NCBI GenBank assembly: GCA_037576215.1
Contig: JBANDB010000014.1
Coordinates: forward strand, 1,426,001-1,490,000
From: Armillaria gallica
Taxonomy: Eukaryota; Basidiomycota; Agaricomycetes; Agaricales; Physalacriaceae
Reading direction: 5' to 3'
DNA: 64,000 nucleotides
Notes under the pieces: generated by a model
Databases searched by the model: none
Seen by the model: only the letters and a program-made list of their open reading frames with translations
Told to the model about the DNA's origin: nothing
Position numbers and translations under genes: made by a program
In this document: positions 1 through 12,400 of the stretch, piece after piece
How the letters are laid out: each line of letters begins with the position of its first letter
Numbering within the stretch: the first letter of the stretch is position 1

Positions 1-1521
1 TTGGTCAGCCAGTCATTGACCCCGAGCTCGTCTCTGCTCTGGCGGGGCAGCTTCCCATCGCAGTCATCATTCTATTACTGGAACACATAGCGATCGCGAA
101 GTGTGAGTTTGAATGCTATACTTCAGGCCACCGACATTAACATCCTCATTTGAAGCTTTCGGACGATTGAATGGTTATAAAATTAACCCCAACCAGGAGC
201 TCATCGCCATTGGAGTCACGAACACTGTGGGGTCATGCTTTGCCGCTTATCCTGCAACGGGATCGTTCTCTCGTTCTGCTTTGCAATCCAAATCTGGTGT
301 CAGAACTCCTGCTGGTGGCATCGTCACGGCTGCAGTTGTGATTGTTGCACTGTACGGCGTAACGCCGGCTTTCTATTGGATTCCGACAGCAGGGCTCTCT
401 GCTGTTATTATACATGCCGTAGCGGATCTAGTGGCCACTCCCAAGCAGGTGAGTTCTCAATGTATTGCAGGTGCCGTTGTTTTGAATACCTGCGGTATTC
501 AGATTTATTCTTACTGGCGCGTGTCACCCATGGAGTTCATCATCTGGCTCGCAGCCGTGATTATCATAATCTTTTCGTCTATCGAAGACGGTATCTATGC
601 ATCCATCTGCGCTTCACTTGTGCTTCTTCTCGTCCGCGTTGCTCACCCACGAGGGTACTTCCTTGGCAAAGTAACAGTGCATAATGGAGTCTCCGAAGAT
701 AAGGATCTTCGCGAGGTCTTTGTTCCTCTCACAAAGGACAGCGTGACCAATCCCCAGATCAAAGTTGTCCCTCCTTCTCCAGGCATCATCATATACCGCC
801 TTGAAGAAAGCTATCTCTATCCCAACTGCGCGCAATTAGATTCCGCTCTTGTAGATTATGTCAAGGGAATACCAGACGAGGAAAAGATATGAGCGTAGTG
901 AGGCTCAAGGACCGAGCGTGGAACGATTCTGGTCCTCGCCGAGGTACACAGGCTGAATATGAAGCAAACGCCAACCTTCCCTGCTCCGAGCCATCGTTCT
1001 CGACTTTTCTGGCATGTGAGTTGTATCTTTCTTTGGCTTGTGATGTGTCGTTAATGGTAACATTAAATGCAGCTCACAAATAGACACCACTGCTGTGCAG
1101 TCTTTAATTGACACCCGAAACGAAGTAGAACGATGGGCAGATCGCTCTGTGGAAGTACGTCGTTCTCCTACGACGAAAACGTGAGCTTACATGGCACTAG
1201 TTCCACTTTGCCACGATTCTCTCTCCCTGGATTCGTCGAGCTCTTGTGGCCGGCGGTTTTGGAGTGGGATCACCGTCGTCTAAGATTCCCCAGGAGATCG
1301 CCGCCGTTGTTCCCTATCGAGACAACCTGGGGGATAGAAACTTGTCGGATCCATGTGACGAAGGTCCTAAAGATATAGAAAGCGGAAATCGGAAAGGTTT
1401 CGTCAGTACTTTGACCCAGGAAGTCCCAGCTGGCTTTGTTCCACTGTTACCTTTAGAAACGCCTTTCTTCCACTTCGACCTTGCAGCCGCCGTTCGAGCG
1501 GCAGAAAATGCAGCGTCGTAA
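1..1521 (+). CDS. Sulfate permease (SulP/SLC26 family), 3' part
   Basis: This is the C-terminal half of a SulP-type anion/sulfate transporter of the plasma membrane; the start lies off the left edge. Visible are the last membrane helices of the transporter core (signature around YPATGSFSRSAL, 220-280, then hydrophobic helices to about 630) and a cytoplasmic STAS domain (about 980-1250, with LRAIVLDFSG and DTTAVQSLIDTRNEVERW). Introns of about 50 nt fit at 103-155, 449-507, 1014-1070 and 1171-1216. The reading frame breaks twice relative to the family, at GGG 865-867 and CCC 979-981. One extra base at each run would restore a continuous frame (VK.NTRRGKDMS, then LPLLRAIVLDF). Family assignment is firm; whether the breaks are real or sequencing errors is open. 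Confidence 0.85.
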
Positions 1522-1686
1522 TCTGAATATTCGAGTAACTGTTCTTCATGCATCTTATAATCATTGTAGAGCTGTAGTGTATGTCGCAATGTACCTGTAA
1601 TTCCAAGGATGTATAACTTTACTGAGAAATTTGTGCGAAGCGGAGCGCCGATCTGATTTTAAATTCGAAGGTCTGTTTGCTTGCAC

Positions 1687-2861
1687 ATGCTTCGCCTTCC
1701 TCGAGTTTCCCATGTCGTCTCTTTTCAACTTCAAAAACGAGCCTTGCTGGCCATAACAAGGTAAGACTGCCGCTATTTCGTGGTCGTGTCAGGTATGACG
1801 ACCTTTCTAGTGGTCGAAGATCAAGCAGAAGAAAGGTGCAAACGATGCATCGAAAAGTGCCACGATCAGCCGTGCCCAACGCGTACGTAGTCTTCAGATT
1901 GGTTGCCTTTCTGTTCATTAGAACTAAGCATTCATCTACTAGGACATCTTGGTTGCCGTTAGAAGTATGTGAATGTCCCTTGGCGCTCCCACCGTGGGCT
2001 GACAGTCTCCAGCTGGTGGATCAGCTGATCCGGAGAAGAATTTAACTCTTGCTGTCACTCTGCGACGGCTGAAGGAATTAGATGTCCCGAAGGATAATAT
2101 CGAGAGGACCTTGGCGAGGGTGAGCGTCTTCTCTCGTGGCTTCTCAACCGCGTCCTTATATCCGTCTCCGAGGCGTCGAGAGGCAAGGGTAAAGGTGGTG
2201 AAGCCATCACATATGAAGCTTTGGCATTTGGTTCCGTGGGCGTTATCATGTGAGTGTTGCCTATCCTGGCCAGCGACTTGCCCTGAACGATGGTCAAGTG
2301 AATGTCTCAGCGACAACACGACAAGGACGGTGCAAGTAGTACGGGAAATTCTGCACGCGAACAGGTCGGTCTCTTGTGCCTTCTCCCGGCCTTATATTAT
2401 GTTCATTGCCTTCCGTCAGCTCACGTATAGCTCCGGTCGGCTTTATGTTCCAACGCAGAGGCATCGTCAGGGTGGCCCTAGATCGCAGTCCGGCCTCTCA
2501 GGACGCCGTGGAGAAATTAGTTGAGCTTGCCTTGGATGAAGGCGCGTTGGACTTTGAAGAATCGGTTGGAGAAGATGATAGTACCATTGAATTAATGGTT
2601 CCTATCCCGCACTTTCTCAATCTTAATCACCATCTGACTTTTGCCATCCAGTTCACTTGTGATCCCGTCGCGTTATCCCGACTAACGGGCGCAGTTACGT
2701 CGCCCGAAAGATGCCGCGAACTTTTAGCGAGCGAGTTAGTATACAGTCCTTTGGAAAGGGTCGATCCCTCAGAGGAGATCGCATCTGGTCTGGACCAGCT
2801 GATAACGGCGCTAGAGGCTAATGAAGACACTCTAAGGGTTTGGACCACAGCTGATAGTTGA
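1687..2861 (+). CDS. TACO1: TACO1/YebC-family mitochondrial translational activator
   Basis: YebC-family proteins bind the mitoribosome; the mammalian member TACO1 is needed for translation of COX1. The family signature GHNKWSKIKQKKGAND is assembled across the intron ending at 1811. It is followed by LKELDVPKDNIERTL (2060-2115), an ITYEALAFGSVG block (2200-2250) and the C-terminal domain to the stop at 2861. About six introns are needed, including one with a weak GTTCCT donor near 2598. The chosen ATG (1687) encodes a basic, mitochondrial-targeting-like leader but lies one frame away from the conserved body. One extra T in TTTT 1722-1725 would join them; otherwise no in-frame ATG exists upstream of the first intron. 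Confidence 0.8.
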
Positions 2862-3062
2862 ATTCAATAAATCATAAAGGATTTCGGATCTCAGTCACAC
2901 GACGGCACCCCCTTCAAACGACGGACCATGATATTTGTACCTACGACGCCGCTTGGCATGCTTGACAATTTCCGTACGTTTGATCTTAGTCTTGTACTTT
3001 TTTATGCCGATCAATAGTCGGTCAGGTGTACCATCCGTCGGGCCAAATAAACAAGTGCTCAG

Positions 3063-3069
3063 TATAAAT
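3063..3069 (+). promoter_or_regulatory. Possible TATA box of the SDR gene
   Basis: TATAAAT lies about 48 bp upstream of the ATG at 3117 in an otherwise CT-rich leader. This is position and sequence only, with no transcript evidence. Confidence 0.3.
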
Positions 3070-3116
3070 TCTTGTGTCCGCGTTTGACCAGACAGCTCCT
3101 CTCCCAACCATTCCGA

Positions 3117-4322
3117 ATGGCAACCATCTCCAGAGTCCTCAGACTGCAACGTAGTGCTTTCTCTCGTGCGGTGGCATCTCGACTGGGCTCTGCCTCGTTC
3201 TCTACATCCAGCTTGCTTCGCGAAAGCTATCCTGTACAATCGGTATCCCCGTTAGCGCCTATAGGTGTAAATGCAGCGATACAAGCTGCTACAGATCCCT
3301 CCGTCTCTGCGCGTCCTAAAATATTCAACGAGTTTGCATTATCAGACAGGGTCGCCGTTGTATCTGGTGGCAACCGTGGGTTAGGCCTAGAGATGGCCAT
3401 GGCGCTCTGCGAAGCTGGGGCCCGCGCTGTCTACTGTCTTGACCTTCCAAAAGAGAGCTGTGCAGAATGGCAAGCTGCGCGTGACTTCATCGCCAGGATG
3501 GATCACGGTTCCCGACTCGAGTACGTTTCCTGCGATGTCACCGACCAGAAACGCGTCTGGGCGGCCGTCGAAGAAATTGGGGACAAAGAGAAACGAGTCG
3601 ACATCTGTGTCGCTGCTGCGGGCATTCTCATGAATCATATTGACTGCCTCGAGTATCCTGAGGATGAGTTCCGAAAAGTAAGTTGATTCTAATTTTTGAA
3701 TTGACGAGACTAACGGTTGGGATCTCAGGTCATGGACGTAAACACAAATGGGGTACTCTTCACCGCCCAAGCGGCTGGTCGTCAAATGAGGCGCTTCGGC
3801 ATACCGGGCAGTATAATCTTGGTCGCCTCGATGAGCGGAAGTTTGACAAATCGCGTAATTTTTTTTCTCTTTTCGCTTCCGTGAGTTGTTCACGGATCCT
3901 CTTCAGGGACATTCCTGGGTTTCGTACAACACCAGTAAATCCGCCTGCTTGCAGATGGCTCGGAGCATGGCTTGCGAGCTCGGCAAGGAAGGCATCAGGG
4001 TCAACTCGCTTTCCCCTGGACATATCTTCACCGCGTGAGTGTATCTGTAGTATTCGGTGGCGGTATCACTTACACTTATGCAGGTTAACGATGCAGTACT
4101 TGGACAAACATCCTACATTACTGGATAAATGGTCGAACTTGAATCCAATGGGAAGAATTGGAAGACCTGATGAGCTACGAGGTGTCATCACTTGGCTCGC
4201 CAGTGATGCATCCACATTCTGTACAGGCAGCGAGTAAGTGAAACTTTATATCTCCTCAGTACGACAAGATCTAACAAATTGCTTATAGCATTCTTGTGGA
4301 TGGTGGTCACCATGCTTGGTAG
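3117..4322 (+). CDS. Short-chain dehydrogenase/reductase, mitochondrial-type leader
   Basis: Classical SDR oxidoreductase using NAD(P)H. The first ~35 residues are rich in Arg, Ser and Ala with no acidic residue, as in a mitochondrial presequence. The core shows the cofactor motif GGNRGLG (3367-3387), an acidic residue after the second strand (CLDLP), a CDVT block, the AAAG variant of NNAG, the catalytic YNTSK (Tyr and Lys present, near 3925) and the terminal ILVDGGHHAW. Introns fit at 3678-3728, about 3857-3906, 4035-4083 and 4234-4288. It resembles fungal mannitol/sorbose/xylulose-reductase-like SDRs, but the substrate cannot be read from sequence. Confidence 0.88.
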
Positions 4323-4428
4323 ACGTGATGAAAGATTTGACAACACTTCAGCTTGGTTGAATCCGATCGTTTCCTGTTTATTTCCAGCTACTTCGCTATG
4401 AGTCCGGTATGTCTGATACAAAGTTATT

Positions 4429-5109
4429 CTAGTTGTCTTCGAGGACCCAGGGCTCCTGGATATGAGTGTATTGAACAATGCCCTCAGGGAACCAGCTAAG
4501 ATTGGAGAGCTACGTCAGGACGGATCGTACTGAGATTGAGCATCAGACGTACAGGGCAATCTCTTTTTCAGCGCTCTCAACAGAATCGGATCCGTGGCAG
4601 ATGTTACGGCCAACGGAAAGACAATAGTCACCACGAATGGAACCTGGAAGTATGCTCAGTTCGAACAAAGCAGTGGAAAAGTTGCGCGACGCACCAACTG
4701 GCGACTGCAAGGGGTTGGTAGCACCAAGCATGACACGTCCAGTCTTGACGGCATCGAGACCCTGCCAGACCATGGCAACAACGGGTCCAGAGGCCATGTA
4801 CTTGATGAGACCAGGGAAGAAAGACTTGCCCTTAAGGTCGGCATAATCTTGAGAAAGAGAATTAAGATATACAGGGGCAATCAGAATGGACGCGCCATAC
4901 GCTTCTCAAGATGCTCAGGCGTAGCGTGGACGAGCTTGAGGGCGACAAGCTTGTACCCGCGCTCCTCGAATCGCGCGATGATCTTGCCGACCAGGTTGCG
5001 CTGCACGCCATCCGGCTAGATCGACCAGAAGATGAGTGCTGCGACGGCGACCACGACGACAACAAAGCCTTACCTTGATCATGATGTAGGTGCGTTCTGT
5101 GAAAGACAT
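4429..5109 (-). CDS. NDK1: Nucleoside diphosphate kinase
   Basis: NDK transfers the gamma-phosphate from ATP to nucleoside diphosphates through a phospho-histidine. The spliced protein starts [20 protein letters not shown], contains [21 protein letters not shown] and carries the active-site block [19 protein letters not shown] with the catalytic His at about 4595. The C-terminal exon (4429-4495) gives [17 protein letters not shown] and is reached through a GTACGT donor. About 150 residues, the normal family length. Four short introns; the one after NPLQSP has a GTTGGT donor and is partly stop-free, so unspliced RNA could look coding. It is divergent from QCR7, with 176 bp between start codons. 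Confidence 0.95.
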
Positions 5110-5285
5110 GGTAGATTTAAAGGATGCTGGGACGTGGAGAGGTCAGTCGAAGGTGCTGTAAAGTGATATGTCGGCAACAGAATTCCATTTTATGTTATCG
5201 ATCTTCCGCCACATAGTAAATAAACACAAATAGTACCCGAGTTTGGCCGGACGTCCCTCCGCTTTCACCTATTCCACTCATCATC

Positions 5286-5812
5286 ATGCTTGGCCCGCTG
5301 AGTTTTTCGCTCGCGCCGTATGTCAGGTCGTCCAAGGCCCTCTCCAAATGGCTCACGCCGTTTGCTTCCTGGTACAATGAGACTGCTGGGTACAAGAAGT
5401 ACGGCTTCAAATATGACGATCTCTGTGCGTCTCAACTTTATCTGCTCCTGCTCTATACTAATGCTGCCCAGTGATTGAGGAGCGCGAGGATGTTCAACGT
5501 GTACGTGCTGCGTCACCTCCGAGTGAAATTTAATTCCAACGTTCCTAGGCCCTTGGTCGCCTGACACCTCGCGAACAATACGACCGTACTTTCCGTATCA
5601 AGCGAGCTTCTCACACCAGCGTTTTGCACAGGCCACTTCCCAAGGAACAGTGGACGCCAGCTGAGGAGGTGTGTCTTGTCAACCTCACCGTTTCCGCCTC
5701 AATTCACTTGTTATTCCAGGATGTTCGATACCTCGCCCCCCACGTCGAGGAGGTTGTAAAAGAGGATACGGAGAGAGCCTACTGGGATAATCTTACTGTC
5801 ACGAGGAAATAA
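5286..5812 (+). CDS. QCR7: Cytochrome bc1 complex subunit 7 (ubiquinol-cytochrome c reductase 14 kDa subunit)
   Basis: Small matrix-side subunit of respiratory complex III. Exons 5286-5424, 5472-5500, 5549-5668 and 5720-5812 join in frame to 126 residues, the usual QCR7 length. Recognisable blocks are YKKYGFKYDDL, IEERE.VQRAL.RL (the short 29-nt exon supplies most of it), RIKRASHTSVLHRPLPKEQW and the C-terminal DVRYLAPHVEEVVKE. No cleavable presequence is visible, as usual for this subunit. It is divergent from NDK and convergent with transketolase. Confidence 0.95.
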
Positions 5813-5934
5813 TTCTATCGCGATTGTCCGTCATAATCGACTCAGTGTGCAACTCTTAAGACAGCAGGAATTACATCTATACTTTATTTCTACAGGTCGT
5901 ATCTAAATAAGCAAACTTCTCATCACTCTACGCG

Positions 5935-8759
5935 TTACAATGTGAAAGCTTTAACCAGGGGTGAAACGACTTCACCACCTTTCTGTTTGTAGAACTCGAC
6001 TACTTTTTGCCGACAGCAGCAATGTCTAGCAAAGAGTTAGACTTCGTTTAATGGCCGATGCTACTATAAACTCACTGGATCCAGTAATACCAAACTTCTC
6101 GTACACCTTCTGGTAGGGACCAGACGCACCCCACCCCGGCAGGCCGTATTGCTAAGAAACATACATTGGGCTTTAGATTATTTGAGAAAGAGCTAAGAGA
6201 CGTACCTCATGGCTGTATTTCTGCCATCCAGCGGTCTTCAGGAATTACTTAGTAAGACGCCAATACAGAAAGACACAAAAACTTACAGAGAGCGCTTCCA
6301 GAGAGAGAATGGGAGCACCGCTCCTCAAGACACTCAGTCTGTACTCCTCGGGCTGTTGGTCAAAGACAAGCCAGCACGGCAAGCTGACAACTCGGGTCTT
6401 GATACCCTCAGCGCCAAGTTTCGCGGCAGCATCCAAAGCAATGGTCACTTCACTACCAGAGCTGACGATAGTGAGAGCCTCATTGCTTTCCTCCTGAACG
6501 ACATAACCTCCACGCACGGCCCTCTCAATGGTCGAACCCGCAAGGTTGGGAAGGTTCTGACGAGACAGAGACAAGATGGAGGGCGTTGACTCGGAAGTAA
6601 CAGCAGCATAGTATGCTGCTGAAGTCTCGTTTCCGTCTGCAGGTCTCCAGAATGCCAAGTTGGGGGTTGCCCTGAAGTGAATGGCAGTCTCAATCGGCTG
6701 ATGAGTAGGCCCATCTTCACCAAGACCAATGGAATCGTGGGTAGCTACGCATGTGTGAATAGAGAACACACATGAAACACGTGTAAGTACGTACCAACCC
6801 AGATAACACGATGTCCACTTAATGCAGACAACCTAACCGCACCGGCAGCGTAAGAAACAAAGTTCTAAGAGCCATGACAGTTAATCGGATGGTATGAGGA
6901 CGCATCTATGATGACTCACCAAGAAAGTCGCAACGAAGGGAACAATGCCGCCATATGCTGCCAGTCCGTTAGCAATAGCACCCATGCCATGCTCCCGAAC
7001 GCCGTAACGAATATAAGTGCCAGCATAGGAACCGAGGCCAGTGCTGGGTGGCTGGAAATCAACCGTACCCTTGACCTTGGTCAGGTTACTTCCGGTAAGA
7101 TCTGCAGATCCGCCTAGGAGGTCAGGGAAAGAGGGTGTAATGGCAGTAAGGACAATTTCAGAGAGTTTACGAGAGGCTTGTGCAGCGTCAGTGGGTTTGT
7201 ACACAGGCAAGTTCTTCTCCCAGCCTTCGGGGAGCTTGCCAGAGATACGTCTAGTGAGCTCGGCATACTCTTTGGGGTATTGCTGGCCGTAGCTAGTAAG
7301 GGCGGAATTCCACTGTTGTTGCAGAGCCGCGCCTCGCTTCGCGATTTCTTCGTATGCGAAGTATGTCTCCTGAGGGACATGGAAGGTTTGGTCAGAAGGG
7401 AAGCCGAACTTTGTCTTCAGAGAGACAATGTCATCGGCCTTCAGGGCTGGGGAACGTCTCAGGTTAAAAAAGTTGCAGCGGTGGGATTAACATACGAGAT
7501 CCATGAACTCCGTGTGTACCCTGAACCTTGGAGCCGAAACCGATGGTAGTTTTCAATTTGATGATCGTGGGCTTGTTCTTTTCTTGGCGCGCTTCAGCAA
7601 TTGAGCTGTAGATTCCAGCCAAGTCGCTGCATTACAGTCAAGACAGATTCGGCTGTATAGAGCGATTAATACTCACCTGTCACCGTTGTCGACAGTCAGC
7701 ACTTGCCACCCATAGGAAAGGAATCGCTGTTCCACGTTTTCGGTGAAGGCAACCGCCGTGTCACCGTCGATGGAGATATCTAACGATCAGGGTTACATAC
7801 GTCATGACATTTGAAAATTAGCATGCGTACGGTTGTCATCATAAATCTAGTAACAAACGTGATAAGACCAGAGGGAGTGTGGAAAAAGACTAACACTTAC
7901 AACAATCAGATTTCCAAGCTGGAGATGACCAGCAATACTGGCGGCTTCGCTAGCAACGCCTTCCATCAAACAGCCGTCGCCGCAAAATACTATTTAACGC
8001 TGAGATTAGGCTTCGCTTCTCAAGGTAGAATAACGTGCCATAGGTGTAGTTGTTGATCAAGTCAAACCCATCCTTATTGTACGTAGCGGCAAGATGGGCC
8101 TGAGCAATCGCTAGACCCACACCATTTCCGAAACCCTGACCAAGAGGTCCGGTGGTCACTTCAATGCCTAGCAAACGCAATCAGTATGGCTTGTGTATGA
8201 AACTGTACGGAGCATATACCGTCGGTGTGGCCAGCCTCTGGATGACCGGGCGTTAGCGAATCAAGCTGTCGGAATGCTTTGAGATCATCCATCGACAGCT
8301 TGTAGCCCATCAAGTGTAGAAGGATGTATTGAAGAGCACAGCTAATGCACTCGTAGGATCGTCAGATTCTGAAAGATAGAGGTATCTACTCACGCATGAC
8401 TACAAGGAAACGCGATCAGTCAGGTATCCAGCGGTAACGAAGGGTACTAACCCATTTGACAACACGAATCGATCGCGATTGAACCACTTGGAGTCCTTGG
8501 GGTTCGCATTGAAGAAACTGGACGGAAATTAGACAGGTGAGGGTCGATTGCGTGTACTCTACGCACCGAGAGAACAAGACATGGGCCACGGGAGCCATTC
8601 CCATAGGAGCACCTGCGCGGCAAGTGAACAGCTGGCAACGGGGAACAAGAGTCAAGGCATACCAGGATGCCCAGAGTTGGCCTTGCCAACGACATCCGCC
8701 GCGAGAGTACGGATGGTGGCGATGGACACGTCGTCAAACTGGCTGGGGACGAAGGACAT
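5935..8759 (-). CDS. TKL1: Transketolase
   Basis: Thiamine-diphosphate enzyme of the non-oxidative pentose phosphate pathway, moving two-carbon units between sugar phosphates. Start [10 protein letters not shown] at 8759 is preferred over an in-frame upstream ATG at 8876 because conservation begins there ([20 protein letters not shown], then HPGMPGAPMG across an intron). The ThDP/metal motif GDGCLMEG lies at about 7960-7985, and the pyrimidine-binding and C-terminal domains are at 7115-6245. At the 3' end the frame stops after VGKK (6000-6002). The next frame carries [10 protein letters not shown]...PLVKAF, the normal fungal C-terminus, to TAA 5935-5937. One extra base in the T5 run at 6004-6008 would join them. 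About ten short introns. Confidence 0.92.
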
Positions 8760-9026
8760 GGTGGTAAGAGGAGAAAAATGGGGATCGTAGTGACAAATAA
8801 TTAATATTGGGTCCTGACCCGAAGTTCCGTGTTTTACTACGTACTCTTCCATACTAGCCCAAATATATTCTCGCACCTACCCCTTATTTATACATCCCCC
8901 GGCAACTATTTCCAACGGATTTACACGAATAATTTTATGCGCTCAGCGGTCATTTATGAATCCGGACAGCCCGCTCGGCATCTGCCGGCAAAGCTTTCTC
9001 CGAACCATTCAAAACATCGGCTACCA

Positions 9027-9371
9027 ATGCACCCCCAGTTGTCGGATAGGAAAATAAGTTCGCGTCTTCCTTTTCGCCTTGAACGAATCCATTTACTTTG
9101 CACTAGTCTGTAAAGATTTCATCCAGGCCCTCGAGCAATGTCATTCCAGCTTTGTCGCAAGGATGTCTGGTTACTGCAATAGGGAAGCAGATGAATTGAA
9201 TGCGTGTCTTCGTAAAGAGGTGCGTGACGACTTCTGTTCGGTTCTAATCTTATCATTCAATACCTATCATTCCAGCGGCTTGCACGTACGGCTGACAACA
9301 GAGAGCAGGCCAAAGTTCGTCGAGCTAAGAGAGAGCAGAGCATGAAGGAGTTCTACAACGATGAAATCTGA
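9027..9371 (+). CDS. CMC2: CMC2-like twin CX9C protein, cytochrome c oxidase assembly
   Basis: Small protein of the mitochondrial intermembrane space, imported by the Mia40 disulfide relay; the family is needed for cytochrome c oxidase biogenesis. Exons 9027-9057, 9107-9219 and 9276-9371 give 79 residues, the same length as human CMC2. The start MHPQLSDRK matches the family start (MHPDLS). Two CX9C motifs are complete: CKDFIQALEQC and CNREADELNAC, followed by a basic helical tail (RLARTADNREQAKVRRAKRE). All four cysteines are present. It is divergent from transketolase, with 267 bp between start codons. Confidence 0.9.
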
Positions 9372-9462
9372 AATCTCTGATTCTGCTAATTCACATGGAT
9401 TCCATCTTCGTATACGATCTCTGGCTGCTATGACAGCACAGTCAGGAACACTGCAGCGTATG

Positions 9463-12400
9463 TTAAGGCCCCATAGTGCACATGACTTCTTTCGGTTGTC
9501 CGACCAACTTCAAGCCTACAAAATTGCTTCGCTCCTCAATCTTTACTCCTCCTACCACACTGTTGACCGTGATTCCTTCTTCATGTATCCCCAGAAGAGC
9601 AATGTCGCATTCTCCCTCTTGAACCTCCAAACGAAGTCCCCTGCTCGTCCTCTCGGCGCTTATAACAGCTGCCGCTTTTGTGCCGTTCTGAGCTGGCAAA
9701 CTGGCTTGCAAAGTCTGCCCTTCAAGTAGCCCGTACACATTGACGTTAATACCTTGTGTGTAATTGTAGTCGGGCCGACCAATTCCCTTGGGACCGGTAG
9801 GAAGAATAGTACCGGGACGGATCCACAGCGGTATCTCGTCGAGAGGGACCACTTCCCGCACCCAAAGCGGCCCGAGGATGGTCCTGGTTTGATCCCAATA
9901 ATATGTCCAACGCCCTTTAGGAATGTAGTAGATTGATTCCTCCTCAACTGGGACGAAAACGGGAGCAACCAAGAGAGAAGGACCGAGCATATACTGGCGG
10001 TCTAGCCATTGTGTAGTAGGGTCATCTGGAAATTCCAGGAACATGGCCCGTTGCATCGGATGGCCTTTAACATGAGCCTGAATAGCCTATAGCAATAACC
10101 GTATTATGAAGGTGAAATCATGACGAACATAATTCCCATACCAGATCATAAAGGTAGGGCATTAACTGATGCTTCGCATCCAAGAACCGCGACATACTTT
10201 TTGCGGCATCTTCACCGTAGTTCCACGGCACACGATACGACGAGGAACCATGCAGTCGGGAATGGGAAGAGAACAACCCAAATGCGACCCATCGTTGATA
10301 TATCTCAGGCGGGGGATGTCCCTGTGATCGATGAGCCAATATCAAATCCAGCGGTAAAGCATGGCCTACTTCGAAGCCTCCAATGTCGTGAGAAGCAAAA
10401 GCAAAGCCAGATAGTGTCAGAGACAGACATCCCCTGATCGTTTCCGCCATGGCCTCATAAGACGACTCACAGTCGCCACCCCAATGCACAGGGAAACTAT
10501 GAAAGCCTGTCAAAGGAAAGTGGCATGTAGATTTGTAAGGACTAACCGCTGCCCTCCTGCGAACGACGCCCTAGCAAATACCACCGCTTCTCCCTCTCCA
10601 AACCGTTCTTTCAGGACGTTGAAGACAAGCTCGTTATAGATAACAGAATACATGTTGTGCATTCGCATGGGATCAGATCTGTCGTGGTAGATGACGGAGG
10701 CGTAAGGAATGCGTTCGCCTAAGAGAGTTCAAGAAGTCAACGATTGATCTGCCTTGAGAGATTTGTTTTACCAAAATCGGTCTACCAGATTCATGAGTAT
10801 CGTACATACTGAACAGCTGCAAAAAAAACTCACTTTGAAACAGTCGACACCAAGATCAAGTAACGCCTCAAGCTTGCTTTTGTACCAATCATCTGCCGCC
10901 GGATTGGTAAAGTCTACAACAGCAAGCCCTTAAATTTTTGACTCAACGCGCTGAGAAGTATAGAATTAAAAAGTAGAGCTTACCGGGTTGCCAAAGATCC
11001 CATCTGGACGAGGTAGCCCTTATCAACTATATCGGTGGAGTGGACTATAATGCTTACTGCCAAGGCGTCCCATCCTTTCGTTTGATGAAAAATCCGCCTT
11101 GAACGCCTTCTTGAAAGATTGGAGAGAGTTGAGAGATATACGGATTGACTATGATAATGAAAATCAGTCGGTGACTTTGACGTTGTGTTCATGAGCATAC
11201 TCCACAAACATATCTTCACTCCGTATTTCTGCTTGATCTCAGAAAGATAAGCCTTAGGATCGGGGAAATTGTCGGGGTCAAATGTGAACGAGCACCTAAG
11301 TATTCTTAAGATGACCTTCAGCATCAGAGGAATCAACGAGAACGCATACCACTCGTATTGTTTCATCCAGAAGCAATCTAAATGGAAAACTCTAACAGGG
11401 CATTGCCGCTCCTGCATGCCTTGAAGGAAACCAGAAACAGTCTCGCTGGAGTATGATGTCAAAAATGACGTGGAAAGCCAGAGACCGAAAGTCCAGCTGG
11501 GGAGAATGCTAGACACAGCGCAAGTTAGCATACAAATGACTGTGGTGTTTTCGAAACTTACGCAGGACGCCCAGTCATCCTAGTGTATCGTTCCAAAATC
11601 TGCAATCGCGCATCATTGAGGGGTTCGTATGATATAAAAAACGCTAACCTCCAACGGTGTTTCCCCATATATGATGAAATACTCCAAGCTGCTGCTCGCG
11701 ACGGAGATTCCGACTCTGGACACCTTCTCGCTCCCTACTTCGACTTCGACTTCACCGGGATTGTTGATGAATACACCGTAGTTTCTGTTCGTTATATAAA
11801 ACGGAACACACTTGTATGCTTGATCACTAGAAGTTCCGCCATCTATTAGGATGTCGATGAGCCGTGTTGTATATAACGACAACCTGATTTAGACCCAGAC
11901 CTTGATTCCAAATCCTGATTGATTGGCCTGTCACTAAGCGTTAGCCAAGGAAACAAGTGGCGGAGCAAGCAAATAGTACTTACCATTCTTGACGAAAGCG
12001 CCAAATTGTTCACCAAATCCATATACAAGTTCGTCTGGTGAAATGTTAAGTTCCGTGTGAAGATACCTGACGATATCAGGTTTGTGCTCGGGATTTGGAT
12101 TGGAACCACGATCAGTCATCAGGCAGGAACTATTCGCCGCCGTGGTGAGGGTCCACTTCGAAGGAATATCATATAGCGCCAAGTATTTGTAACCCGATGA
12201 AGTCAGTGTGCGACGTTGAGATTTGAAGATGACAGTATACGGTCTTTTGGTGACTACCGCGGTGAGGCCACCACTTGAAATAGAGAAGGACTGGTCTGCT
12301 TGATCAAGTGTGGCTTTGGGGATGGGGGAGTCATCGGGGAATAAAGGAATATTGGTGGTAGCATTGATGGTACTGAAGTGATCGATCTTGACGCCAACCA

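Noticed and set aside
9058..9106. Reading through the first CMC2 intron as coding (frame 8829-9113).
   Set aside because: It reaches a stop and loses the first cysteine; splicing gives two perfect CX9C motifs and family length.
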